Below the pieces are notes generated by a model. That model had not been told where the DNA came from and did not search any database. It worked only from the letters and a program-made list of their open reading frames with translations. This document shows positions 1 through 8,521 of a stretch of DNA of 64,000 nt, one piece after another; the first letter of the stretch is position 1; each line of letters begins with the position of its first letter. The translations under genes were made by a program, and so were the position numbers. Source of the DNA: Scytonema tolypothrichoides VB-61278. Its GTDB lineage: Bacteria; Cyanobacteriota; Cyanobacteriia; Cyanobacteriales; Nostocaceae. The DNA is taken from contig NZ_JXCA02000019.1 in assembly GCF_000828085.3 (NCBI RefSeq), forward strand, positions 47,797 to 111,796, written 5' to 3'.

Positions 1-596
1 ACTTGGGTTAAGCCACCACGTTGAGTTCTTCTCAAATAATTTACAAAACGATACGCTAGTAAAGGTTGATTGCGTACAGGTCGCAAACAATATTCTTCTA
101 CATTGGCAAACAGTAGAGCATTCCTGAGTCTAGTATCAGTTGTACATTCTGAAATAGAAACCATTTGTTGTTGTATGTAGTTATCACTTTGGAGTAACTC
201 TTGGATAACTTCTTGCAGTACATCCAGCACTGTCCGTTGGCGATCGCGACTCAAGGCAATCCAAGTTTGGATCTTATGACGTAACGTCACCAAACTCCCC
301 AATCGAGTGATCAAGTTGCGGTAAGCACGTTCTCTGGCAATTCCTAAGTAACGCTGACGCAAAATCTTGTAGCGATACTCCATAGCTTGTTTGGCGATAT
401 CCAGTTCCTTTGAATTCAGTATCTCAAACCGATCTAAGTCACTTCCCACAAGCCATTTGATGATACTTTCTCTATTGGCAACACTTTGTTCTGGACATTC
501 GGTCTCCAGACGTTTTCGCCAATGTTGCGCCAGTTTTTCCGCCTCCAAAACCATAGTGAGATTGCGCTCCTCGAAACCCTGTTTTAAAGTCTGCAT
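1..596 (-). CDS. HetZ-related-like protein, 3' part beyond window edge
   Basis: Open minus-strand frame of 198 codons running off the left edge without a stop, so the C-terminus is missing. It starts at ATG 594-596, with an in-frame GTG just before it (597-599) and a purine-rich GGGGG run about 6 nt upstream that can act as ribosome binding site. The product begins MQTLKQGFEERNLTMVLEAE and is rich in Arg, Gln, Leu and Glu, mostly helical, with no signal peptide or membrane segment. The last visible stretch (RNQPLLAYRFVNYLRRTQRG) recalls the cyanobacterial HetZ-related proteins linked to cell differentiation; this is from memory of the family. The frame stays open for about 600 nt, uses typical codons and contains a HIP1 site, which supports a real gene. 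Function is unproven. Confidence 0.7.
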   Translation of the reverse strand, partial: MQTLKQGFEERNLTMVLEAEKLAQHWRKRLETECPEQSVANRESIIKWLVGSDLDRFEILNSKELDIAKQAMEYRYKILRQRYLGIARERAYRNLITRLGSLVTLRHKIQTWIALSRDRQRTVLDVLQEVIQELLQSDNYIQQQMVSISECTTDTRLRNALLFANVEEYCLRPVRNQPLLAYRFVNYLRRTQRGGLTQ

Positions 597-1547
597 CACA
601 ACCCCCTTTTCTCGTCCCTCTTTACTTCTTAACTGGCAGCTGCACCTGATTTGATGATGTCCATGATGACATCTGATGTGTTTCCTCTTTTATTACGTTT
701 TGACTGACTAAAGTTATGCAGGTAGTTTGAAATTTTGATGCATCCTGACAATCTCGAACTACGGTAAATCAAGCTTTCTGAGTTTTTCTCCTGACTTTTC
801 CTAAACTTTAATTTTTGTAAACTTAGGATATGTAGTGTTGGCTCAGAAAAACGATCTACCCAAAATATATAAGGTGACAAGATTTTTTTGATCAGGGATC
901 AGGAAAAACTAACATTTTGCACCTGATAATTTTGGCGAATCTCATCCACCTCTTTAGACGTTGTTTTATAATGTGTGTTTCACCCTTTAAAGTTTCCTTT
1001 CAGCAGTATACATGATTGCTATTTTTTATACTAATACTTAGCCAAAACGTGTATTTCTAATAACTCAAGAGGATATCATTTAAATTCTCCAACGCAAATG
1101 AACCCAGATACTCTCAGTCTGTCTTAATGTTTGGAAAACTTACATCATTTGGAAAAAATGAGCAGTCGTTTCTTGGCAAAGAAGGACGAGTCAAGAATTG
1201 TCGTCAAAATGAGCTTAGTAAACCACTTGTTATTGTTTCACAAATCCATCATCATGTAGAAAATATAAAAGAAAACCTTACCGGTAAAAATAAAAAAAAA
1301 TAGGAGATTTTATCATCTCTTGCGAGAACCTATCCGATTTTGAGACTCCCGCGCTTAAAAAGCGATGGGATTATTAGGTCATAGGGAGGCTATTGCCTTT
1401 GCCGTTATTAAGCATCATAAGATAAATCGCTCTGCTTCACATCAGAAAAAACATTATACTATAATGTTCGCAAAAAGCTATGAAAAATTTCAAGGTACCC
1501 TGATGGATACCTTTAGAAACTGCTGGTTTATTCAATAGGCTAGAGTT
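597..1547. other. Intergenic region, no gene supported
   Basis: About 950 bases between two minus-strand genes. AT-rich, with several short unsupported frames. An 83-codon minus frame at 629-880 has no ribosome binding site and no recognisable content. The right part would be downstream of the glycosyltransferase and the left part upstream of the partial gene, so promoters for the latter are expected here, but none could be assigned. Confidence 0.5.
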
Positions 1548-2279
1548 TTAGCGGACATCCTCATAAAACTGCTTTAGGTATTGTGGCGAGACGCCTATAC
1601 CCCAAAGAAAGCCAATAGAAAGATATATGGCTGTCGCTTTTAAGAAACCCCAATGGGCTACACGGCGATCGCTACTTTGGACAACGCGGTTCACCAGACG
1701 GATTTTCCCCTGTTGCACCAACTTCAGGCATAAGTCAGCCTCTTCCATAATTGGAAGATTGCTGTCAAAACCTCCACATTGCGAAAAATCAGCGCGACGT
1801 GCAAAGATGACTTGGTCGCCAAACAATAAGCGTAGTCCTTGAAAAAACAGATGTGGGCGAAAAAGTAATGGCGCGTAGTAACTTTTTACATAATTGTGCA
1901 GTGATACTCCCCATCGAGTGATTCTATCACCTGTCATCAGAGAGATAAAACCTCCCGCAACAACAGTTTTGTCTAGTAGTGTTTTCTCAATGACTGCGAC
2001 AAGATCATCTGGAACCAAGGTATCCGCATGTAAAAAACAAAGAATTTCTCCTGTTGCGACTTCTGCACCTTCATTCATTTGTGCTGCGCGTCCACGTTTT
2101 TTAGCAGCAATGACAGATACTCCTGCCTTTTGGGCTATGGTAACGGTTTCGTCAGAACTGCCACCATCTACAATTAGTACCTCCTGAGGTGGAGGTACCA
2201 ATATAGTAAGATGGCGGAGAGTGCGTTCCAGACACTCTGCCTCATTTAAGGTAGGGATAATAATTGAGACACCAGACAT
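1548..2279 (-). CDS. Family 2 glycosyltransferase, TIGR04283 type
   Basis: 243-residue GT-A fold glycosyltransferase. The N-terminus SIIIPTLNEA is the nucleotide-sugar binding start of GT2 enzymes, followed by VDGGSSDET (about residues 38-46), GRAAQMNEGA (about 63-72) and the metal-binding LHADT (about 83-87, DXD-like). These match the TIGR04283 family (rSAM/selenodomain-associated transferase 2, in some organisms linked to arsenosugar synthesis). A short hydrophobic C-terminal stretch (about 215-230) may associate with the membrane. It stands alone on the minus strand, 251 bases downstream of ccmK4, and the usual partner (TIGR04282 transferase) is not in the window. The donor and acceptor sugars cannot be told from sequence. 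Confidence 0.88.
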   Translation of the reverse strand: MSGVSIIIPTLNEAECLERTLRHLTILVPPPQEVLIVDGGSSDETVTIAQKAGVSVIAAKKRGRAAQMNEGAEVATGEILCFLHADTLVPDDLVAVIEKTLLDKTVVAGGFISLMTGDRITRWGVSLHNYVKSYYAPLLFRPHLFFQGLRLLFGDQVIFARRADFSQCGGFDSNLPIMEEADLCLKLVQQGKIRLVNRVVQSSDRRVAHWGFLKATAIYLSIGFLWGIGVSPQYLKQFYEDVR

Positions 2280-2289
2280 AGATTAGTCA

Positions 2290-2400
2290 TTAGGAGGCAG
2301 CGCCTTGCTGCGCCAGTACTGCGGGAGGGTTTCCCTCCGTAGGTATCTGGCGTTGGGGTTCCCCTCGTTGTGGCGACTGCCGTTCATTAGTCAACAAACT
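2290..2400. repeat. Palindromic interspersed repeat
   Basis: GC-richer stretch with several short self-complementary pieces (ggcagcgcct/tgctgcgcc, ggagggtttccctccg), sharing words with repeats near 19.1, 24.1 and 30.0 kb. It lies between two minus-strand genes and carries no coding signal. Confidence 0.55.
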
Positions 2401-2530
2401 AAGGGTGTAAGGGTGAGAAACTGGTACTCTGGTTGACATCGTTTGCTGACGATGAACTTTGCTTGTTAGCTACTGATGAGTAAACATCAAACTTTTGACT
2501 GTGAACTACCGACTATCAACTAACTACCAA

Positions 2531-2869
2531 CTACCTGCGTACAATTGGATTTTCCACTGCTTGTCGATATTGTTCAACTTGTTCTGTATAACCGATAGGC
2601 AGGACAGCTTCAACGTTTTCGTGGGGACGAGGAATGATCACCCAGGATTCAAGGGTTCCGCCATGAACCTGTTCTACAGCCTCAATACCAGCTTGCATCG
2701 AGGTTTTGACCTCAGATACATCCCCACGAATATTAACTGTAAAGCGAGCACTACCCACTCTTATATATCCTACAAGAGTGACTCGACCTGCTTTCACCAT
2801 AGCATCCGCTGCTGCTAGCACAGCAGGAAAACCTTTTGTTTCAATTGATCCAACTGCCTGTAGTGGCAT
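2531..2869 (-). CDS. ccmK4: Carboxysome shell protein, CcmK4-like (BMC-H)
   Basis: 112-residue single-BMC-domain protein that would form hexameric shell tiles of the beta-carboxysome, controlling metabolite passage into the CO2-fixing compartment. The start [20 protein letters not shown], then [16 protein letters not shown], the region around [16 protein letters not shown], and [14 protein letters not shown] follow CcmK4 of Synechocystis from memory, including the C-terminal extension past residue 100 absent from CcmK1/K2. The start has a good ribosome binding site (aggaga, about 5 nt upstream). Most cyanobacteria keep ccmK3 and ccmK4 as a pair; here no ccmK3 lies on either side. Main alternative: another CcmK paralogue (K5/K6). 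Confidence 0.88.
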   Translation of the reverse strand: MPLQAVGSIETKGFPAVLAAADAMVKAGRVTLVGYIRVGSARFTVNIRGDVSEVKTSMQAGIEAVEQVHGGTLESWVIIPRPHENVEAVLPIGYTEQVEQYRQAVENPIVRR

Positions 2870-3026
2870 TGGTTGTCTCCTATGTCAAACGTATGTGGCG
2901 CTACTGAATCATTGTACGAATCTTCCTAGAGATTTCATAGTATGTGTTCATGATCTTTACTTTTAACCCGATCACATTATCCCTTTCTGGGTTCAGCCCA
3001 AAGGTAACTCCTTGGGTGGTCAAACT

Positions 3027-3292
3027 ATGACAAACAAAAAAATATGAAAAATTACAATAAGTTTAATTGCATTAGTTTTAAGTGAATATACTGCTCCTGC
3101 TCAAGCGACAATCTCTTAAAATCAAGTATTGTAAGGCACAATTATACTTGGAACAAAAATCGGTATCAATTTAATGTTACACGTCATCATCCAGTAACAC
3201 GGGAATTAACGCTTGTTAATCTCCAAAAAGCACTGAGACTGCGCGACAGCAAAGGTCAACCCCTACGTTCCATTCAAAATTCTGATTGCTGA
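3027..3292 (+). pseudogene. Possible decayed small exported protein gene
   Basis: Two short pieces read like the remains of one gene. Around 3040-3115 one frame reads ISLIALVLSEYTAPAQA, a plausible signal peptide, but it has stops on both sides. From 3137 another frame is open to a TGA at 3290-3292 (TWNKNRYQFNVTRHHPVTRE and onward, about 50 codons). Frameshifts and stops prevent a continuous product. The family is not recognised; this could also be chance. Confidence 0.25.
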
Positions 3293-3672
3293 GGACCAAG
3301 GGGACACGCTGCGCTAACGCCCAAGCCGCGTGCGCTTTGCGCTTACGTTCCACTCGCAACGCCTCCGGCGATTCAAAATTTCAAATTGAAGCACGACCAG
3401 GATAAATCCGGGGCTTGAATAATTAGCTTATGCATTGTTTCTTCTCGATGAATAAATACATTCGCATGTATCCTTTTCTTTTTCGGTCACCAAAAGGGGT
3501 GTAAGGGTGTGGGGGGAACCCCTATCAATGATATTAGGCGTGGGAGTGTCAAAACTAAAAGATCTGACATATTACTCTTACGCTGTCGATTTATGTAACT
3601 CTTGCTTAAAGAAATAACAAATAAAGATATTTATGATTTACTGTCAATCTTCTTACACCATAAGGAAACACA
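3293..3672. other. Intergenic with interspersed repeat, upstream of ABC exporter
   Basis: 3300-3375 is a GC-rich interspersed repeat with words such as ggacacgctgcgctaacgcc and gcaacgcctccggcgat that recur at other intergenic sites. The rest is AT-rich and should hold the promoter of the downstream polysaccharide cluster; no clear promoter motif was assigned. Confidence 0.45.
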
Positions 3673-5463
3673 ATGCAAGAAGTAAAGGCAATTAAGACTT
3701 TATTACCACTGCTAAGATTGTATCCTTGGGTCATTCCATTAATTATCATTCTGGGAATATTCTCCTCTTTATTTGAGGGATTAGGAATCAGTCTGTTCAT
3801 ACCTTTTCTCCAAACTCTAGATACAACAAACTCGCAAAGGTTATCTAGTAATTTACTGGTCAATTTTCTGAATCAAATATTTATCAACATTCCACAAGAG
3901 AGACATCTGTTCATAATCCCATTGTGTATTTTGGGATTGGTTATACTGAAAAACTGCCTTGCATATATCAGTACTCTTCTTGGTCATTGGCTATACTGGC
4001 ATATTGGACAGCGTTTGCTGTGCAGAATTTTTCAGCAGCTTTTAAGCGTGAGTTATAGTTTTTTGGACTCTCATCCATCTGGTAAATTGCTGAATACACT
4101 GGATGTCGAAACTTGGCGCACTTGCGACGCAATTTTTCTTCTTGTTAATATCGCTATCAGTCTGTGTACAGTTTTTGTTTTTGTCATTCTGCTTATGCTA
4201 ACATCCTGGCAATTGAGTTTGCTAGTGACTGTTGCCTTGCTGTTCATTTCACTGAGTATACAGTATCTAACCCGGAGGGCAAAAAACCTGGGTAGGCAGT
4301 CAGTACAGGCAAATGACAACCTGGCTAATCGGGTGATGGAAGGGTTTTACGGAATGAGAGAGATTCGCGCTTTTGGTCACGAATCTTACGAACTAAAACG
4401 TTTTGAGTCAGCAACAATCCACTCACGTATTATCGCTCTGAAGTTGGCTAAACTTTATTCAATCACGGGACCATTATCGGAAGTTTTAGCAGTTGCTTTA
4501 TTAGTCTTTATTTTAATTATCGCTCTGCAACAAAAGTCTAATGTTCCGACATTATTAACATTTATTTTTATGCTTTATCGTCTCCAGCCAGTCGTGAGGC
4601 GGTTAGATACTGATCGTGTGAATTTGATTGGTTTATTGGGTTCTGTAGAGGATGTTATGTCATTTTTAGATATAACTGAAAGGAATGAAATTTATTCAGG
4701 TGAGATTCCATTTCAAAGTTTACAGCGAGGAATCACTTTTGAGTCTGTTAATTTTTTCTACAAAACTTCCGAAAGACCTGCACTTCAGGATATTTCCTTT
4801 TTTATTCCACGAGGTAAAACCACTGCAATAGTGGGACCTTCAGGTGCAGGTAAATCTACAGTGATTGGGTTAATTTGTCGGTTTTATGAAACTGAATATG
4901 GAGAGATATCTGTTGATAATTACCCTCTACGGAAGTTAAATTTATCTTCTTGGCGTAGTCGAATTGCTATTGTCAGTCAGAATATTTATATCTTTAATAC
5001 AACAGTAGGAGAAAATATAGCCTATGGTCGCTTGGATGCTACAAAATCCGAAATTATTGCCGCCGCCAAAAAAGCGAGTGCCCATGAATTTATTAGTCAG
5101 TTACCTGAAGGTTACGATACTATAGTTGGCGATCGCGGCATTCGGCTTTCAGGGGGACAAAAGCAACGTATAGCTTTAGCCCGGGCGATCATTCGCGAAC
5201 CAGAGATTTTGATTCTTGATGAAGCAACTAATGCTTTGGATAGTCTTTCTGAGAATTTCATTCAGGAAGCTCTTAATTCCTTTAGTCAAAATCGTACCGT
5301 AATTGTGATTGCCCACCGTTTATCTACTATTAAGCAGGCAGAACAAATTATTGTGCTGCAAGAAGGACGGATTGTAGAACAAGGCAATCTCCAGTATTTA
5401 CTTAAACTCAATGGATTGTTTGCCAAACTCTATAATCTGCAATCTGGTAGTGCTCAAGTTTAA
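3673..5463 (+). CDS. ABC exporter, fused permease and ATPase (HepA/MsbA-like)
   Basis: 596-residue half-transporter of the type I exporter fold. Residues about 1-320 carry six hydrophobic segments, starting near WVIPLIIILGIFSSLFEGLG. The nucleotide-binding domain has Walker A GPSGAGKST at 388-396, signature LSGGQ at about 492-496, Walker B ILILDEAT at about 511-518 and the H-loop in IAHRLST near 545. It should work as a homodimer. Next come a glycosyltransferase-methyltransferase (114 nt later) and a polysaccharide deacetylase, so export of a lipid-linked sugar or polysaccharide precursor is likely. Overall architecture is like heterocyst-envelope exporter HepA, but the sequence is not close enough to assign that name. 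Substrate unknown. Confidence 0.9.
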   Translation: MQEVKAIKTLLPLLRLYPWVIPLIIILGIFSSLFEGLGISLFIPFLQTLDTTNSQRLSSNLLVNFLNQIFINIPQERHLFIIPLCILGLVILKNCLAYISTLLGHWLYWHIGQRLLCRIFQQLLSVSYSFLDSHPSGKLLNTLDVETWRTCDAIFLLVNIAISLCTVFVFVILLMLTSWQLSLLVTVALLFISLSIQYLTRRAKNLGRQSVQANDNLANRVMEGFYGMREIRAFGHESYELKRFESATIHSRIIALKLAKLYSITGPLSEVLAVALLVFILIIALQQKSNVPTLLTFIFMLYRLQPVVRRLDTDRVNLIGLLGSVEDVMSFLDITERNEIYSGEIPFQSLQRGITFESVNFFYKTSERPALQDISFFIPRGKTTAIVGPSGAGKSTVIGLICRFYETEYGEISVDNYPLRKLNLSSWRSRIAIVSQNIYIFNTTVGENIAYGRLDATKSEIIAAAKKASAHEFISQLPEGYDTIVGDRGIRLSGGQKQRIALARAIIREPEILILDEATNALDSLSENFIQEALNSFSQNRTVIVIAHRLSTIKQAEQIIVLQEGRIVEQGNLQYLLKLNGLFAKLYNLQSGSAQV

Positions 5464-5500
5464 CAGTTATCAGTTATCAGTTACCAGTTATTCCCTATTC
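5463..5500 (+). repeat. Short tandem repeat (agttatc heptamers)
   Basis: Three imperfect cagttatcagtt-type units directly after the exporter stop codon, of the short tandemly repeated class frequent in filamentous cyanobacteria. They continue loosely toward 5510. Confidence 0.7.
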
Positions 5501-5576
5501 ACTGCGGCTGGTAGTGTTTTAAGCTCAAGTTTAAATCTTTAGGACTGAGAGAATTCATTCGAGGATATAGAAAATC

Positions 5577-7361
5577 ATGAAAAGTCAACCTCTCGTTTCT
5601 GTCATCACTCCCTTTTTAAATACTGAAAAGTTCATCCAAGAAGCGATAGAAAGTGTACTCACTCAATCCTATCAAAATTGGGAATTATTTTTAATAGATG
5701 ACGGTTCCAGCGATAAAAGTACTGCAATTGCTCAGGAGTATGCAGATTTGTATCCAGAAAAAGTGTATTATCTTGACCATGATGGTCACCAAAATCGTGG
5801 TAAAAGTACTTCTCGCAACTTGGGGATTAGCAAGGCAAAAGGTAAGTATATTGCTTTTCTGGACGCTGATGATGTCTTCTTGCCACAAAAACTAGAACAG
5901 CAAGTGGCAATTTTGGAATCTCAACCTGAGACTGGTATGGTTTACGGACCGACTCAACATTGGCATAGTTGGACAGGTCAACAAGAAGATTACCAACGCG
6001 ACAAAATGAGACCACTTGGGGTTGTGCCGAATACTTTGTTTCATCCACCAAGCTTAATAACTCAGTTTTTAAAAATTGCTGGAATCGTACCTTGCACCTG
6101 TGGATTGTTGGTGCGACGGGAGGTTATAGAAGCTGTAGGAGGATTCGATGACACTATTCAACATATGTTTGAGGATCAAGTGTTGCTAGCAAAAATTTGC
6201 TTGCACGCCCCTGTGTATGTGGATAGTAGCTGCTGGGATCGGTACCGCCAACACTCAGAGTCAAGTTGTTCTAAAGCAATCCAAATAGGAAAGTATCATC
6301 CTTTAAAACCTAATCCTGCACATCAGATTTATTTGAACTGGCTACAGAAGTACATCACTGCACAGGGAGTCCAAGACGCTGAACTCTGGAATGCATTGGA
6401 AAAGTCTCTTTACCCCTATCGCTATCCCATGTTGCACTTTCTATTGCGAGTGAAAAACAAAGTCGCGCGAATTGCACGTAAAAAGTTTCCCGGTTTTCTC
6501 CACCGCTTTTTAGGAACGCAATTACGTCGTGATAAATATATCCCTCCTACGGGGGCTGTAGACTTTGGTAGCCTGCGACGGGTTACGCCGATGAGTCAAG
6601 CCTTTGGCTATGACAGAGGTCGGCCTGTTGACCGCTATTATATTGAAAAGTTCCTTGCCCATTATCAAGATGATATTCGTGGGCGTGTCTTGGAGATTGG
6701 CGATGATAACTATACCAGGCAGTTTGGTGGCTATCTTTCCAGCAAGGACTGTGTTCAACGCATCACCCAAAGCGACGTACTTCATGTTACAAAAGGCAAT
6801 CCCAAGGCGACTATCGTTGGGGATCTTACCTCTGGGGAGAATATTCCATCAAACAGCTTTGACTGCTTTATTCTGACGCATACAATCCAGCTAATTTACG
6901 ATGTACAGGCGGCGATTAAAACAGTCCACCGCATCCTTAAGCCTGGTGGTGTCGCCCTGGTTACAGTTCCTGGGATTAGTCATATTGGTGATTATCAGTG
7001 GGCTGATTACTGGTGTTGGAGTTTTACTGCTTTATCAGTCAAGCGTCTGTTTGAAGAGTTCTTCCCAACAGAAAATCTCCAAATTGAGACTCACGGGAAT
7101 GTACTAGTTGCTAATGCCTTTCTCTATGGGCTGGCAACAGAAGAACTGCGTCGGGAAGAATTAGATTACTGCGATCGCAATTATCAAGTCACAATTACTA
7201 TCAGGGCAGTCAAACCAGACACTAGACTTCTTGCAGAAGTAGGCAACAGGGAACAGGCAACAGGGAACAGGCAACAGGGAACAGGCAACAGGGAACAGGC
7301 AACTCTTAACACGGAACAAAACCTCGTAAAATCTCAGTTTTCCAACAGATCTACTGTATGA
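5577..7361 (+). CDS. Glycosyltransferase family 2 fused to a methyltransferase
   Basis: 594 residues with two domains. Residues about 7-240 are a GT-A glycosyltransferase: VSVITPFLNTEKFIQEAIES, LIDDGSSDKS, then the metal-binding FLDADD near 101-106. Residues about 370-520 look like a class I SAM-dependent methyltransferase: VLEIGDDNYT in the motif I position, DCFILTHTIQLIYD, and RILKPGGVALVTVPG. This would let one protein add and methylate a sugar. The last 35 or so residues are low-complexity (Gly-Asn-Arg-Glu-Gln-Ala-Thr units) encoded by intergenic-type heptamer repeats that the frame runs through. Its stop overlaps the start of the deacetylase gene (ATGA), so the two are translationally coupled. 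Acceptor unknown. Confidence 0.88.
   Translation: MKSQPLVSVITPFLNTEKFIQEAIESVLTQSYQNWELFLIDDGSSDKSTAIAQEYADLYPEKVYYLDHDGHQNRGKSTSRNLGISKAKGKYIAFLDADDVFLPQKLEQQVAILESQPETGMVYGPTQHWHSWTGQQEDYQRDKMRPLGVVPNTLFHPPSLITQFLKIAGIVPCTCGLLVRREVIEAVGGFDDTIQHMFEDQVLLAKICLHAPVYVDSSCWDRYRQHSESSCSKAIQIGKYHPLKPNPAHQIYLNWLQKYITAQGVQDAELWNALEKSLYPYRYPMLHFLLRVKNKVARIARKKFPGFLHRFLGTQLRRDKYIPPTGAVDFGSLRRVTPMSQAFGYDRGRPVDRYYIEKFLAHYQDDIRGRVLEIGDDNYTRQFGGYLSSKDCVQRITQSDVLHVTKGNPKATIVGDLTSGENIPSNSFDCFILTHTIQLIYDVQAAIKTVHRILKPGGVALVTVPGISHIGDYQWADYWCWSFTALSVKRLFEEFFPTENLQIETHGNVLVANAFLYGLATEELRREELDYCDRNYQVTITIRAVKPDTRLLAEVGNREQATGNRQQGTGNREQATLNTEQNLVKSQFSNRSTV
7239..7308 (+). repeat. Heptamer tandem repeat inside the 3' end of a CDS
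   Basis: Repeated aggcaac / agggaac heptamers (about nine units) normally found between genes in these genomes. Here they lie in frame in the last codons of the glycosyltransferase-methyltransferase gene and encode its low-complexity tail. Confidence 0.85.
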
Positions 7362-8392
7362 AGATACCTGGAGTTGTCAGACTGCGACGAATGGCTAAAC
7401 GCTTGCGGGGGCGTTTAGCACCAGGAGGTCTTATTTTGATGTACCACCGTATCACAGAAGTGGAATCTGACCCCTGGTCAATTTGCGTCAGTCCCCGCCA
7501 CTTTGCCCAACAGATGGAAGTCTTACGCAAGTTTGGCGAAGTTGTTTCGTTACAGCAATTAAACCAGACATTGCAGCAGGGCAAAACTCCTCATTGGCAG
7601 ATAGCAGTCACTTTTGATGATGGTTACACAGATAATCTCTATCACGCCAAACCGCTGTTAGAACGTTACGATATTCCTGCCACCATGTTTTTAACGAGTG
7701 GATATATGGATCAAAAACGTGATTTATGGTGGGATGAACTTAATAAGTTGTTGCTGGAACCTGGTTGTTTACCAGAAGTTCTTTGTTTAGAGATTAACGG
7801 TACAACCCATCGCTGGGAATTGGGTACAGCAGCCAATTACAGCGAGGAGGAATATCAGCGCGATCGCCACTGGAAGGCATTAGGAGAACAGAACCCCACG
7901 CCTCGCCATACTCTTTATCGCACACTTTACTGGCTGCTATCCCCCTTGCTTCCCGAAGCACGACAAAAGGTTATGGATGAACTGCTGATGTGGGCTGGTT
8001 GTGTTCCAACACTACGCCCAAATCACCGCATCTTGAATTCAGAGGAAGTGTCTACTCTAGGAAGCGAGTTGATTTCAATTGGTGCTCATTCTATGACACA
8101 CCCATTTTTATCTTTCTTACCTCATACCCGACAGAGGCAAGAGATTCAAGACAGCAAAACTCGTCTTGAGGAGATTATAGGACAAAAAGTGGTGAGTTTC
8201 GCCTATCCCCACGGCAACTATTCTGAGGAAACAGCAGCTTTGGTGCGCGAAGCGGGATTTATGAGTGCTTGCACAACTTATCCTCGTACTGTCTGGAAAC
8301 AGTGCGATCGCTTTAAATTACCTCGCGTTGTTGTTGAAGACTGGAATGGCGAAGAGTTTGGCAAACAGTTGTCTGAGTGGAGAGAAAACTAA
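7358..8392 (+). CDS. Polysaccharide deacetylase family protein (NodB/CE4)
   Basis: 344 residues. The NodB homology motifs are visible: TFDDGYTDN with Asp87-Asp88 (motif 1, metal and base), GAHSMTHPFL with His244 and His248 (motif 2, metal ligands), and FAYPHGNYSEET (motif 3). Such enzymes remove N- or O-acetyl groups from sugar polymers. The start ATG overlaps the upstream stop by 4 nt. No clear signal peptide is present, so it may act on cytoplasmic lipid-linked intermediates, consistent with its place behind an exporter and a glycosyltransferase. An alternative role in peptidoglycan modification cannot be excluded. Confidence 0.88.
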   Translation: MKIPGVVRLRRMAKRLRGRLAPGGLILMYHRITEVESDPWSICVSPRHFAQQMEVLRKFGEVVSLQQLNQTLQQGKTPHWQIAVTFDDGYTDNLYHAKPLLERYDIPATMFLTSGYMDQKRDLWWDELNKLLLEPGCLPEVLCLEINGTTHRWELGTAANYSEEEYQRDRHWKALGEQNPTPRHTLYRTLYWLLSPLLPEARQKVMDELLMWAGCVPTLRPNHRILNSEEVSTLGSELISIGAHSMTHPFLSFLPHTRQRQEIQDSKTRLEEIIGQKVVSFAYPHGNYSEETAALVREAGFMSACTTYPRTVWKQCDRFKLPRVVVEDWNGEEFGKQLSEWREN

Positions 8393-8398
8393 ATGGTT

Positions 8399-8515
8399 AG
8401 GACTTACGCAAAAACCCTCTTAAACCCTCTTACCTATGCGAAGACAGCGCACGCTACGCGAACGTGGTCTTTGCGTCCTTTGCGGTTTATTTTTTCATGA
8501 TTTTGCGTAAGTCCT
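8399..8515. mobile_element. MITE-like element with 15-bp perfect terminal inverted repeats
   Basis: 117-bp element bounded by aggacttacgcaaaa (8399-8413) and its exact reverse complement (8501-8515). A six-base word atggtt occurs just before the left end (8393-8398) and one base after the right end (8517-8522), which could be a target duplication. It fills the gap between the convergent deacetylase and aminopeptidase genes and has no coding capacity, so it must be non-autonomous. Confidence 0.75.
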
Positions 8516-8521
8516 GATGGT

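Noticed and set aside
629-880. 83-codon minus-strand frame
   Set aside because: No ribosome binding site, atypical composition, no recognisable motif.
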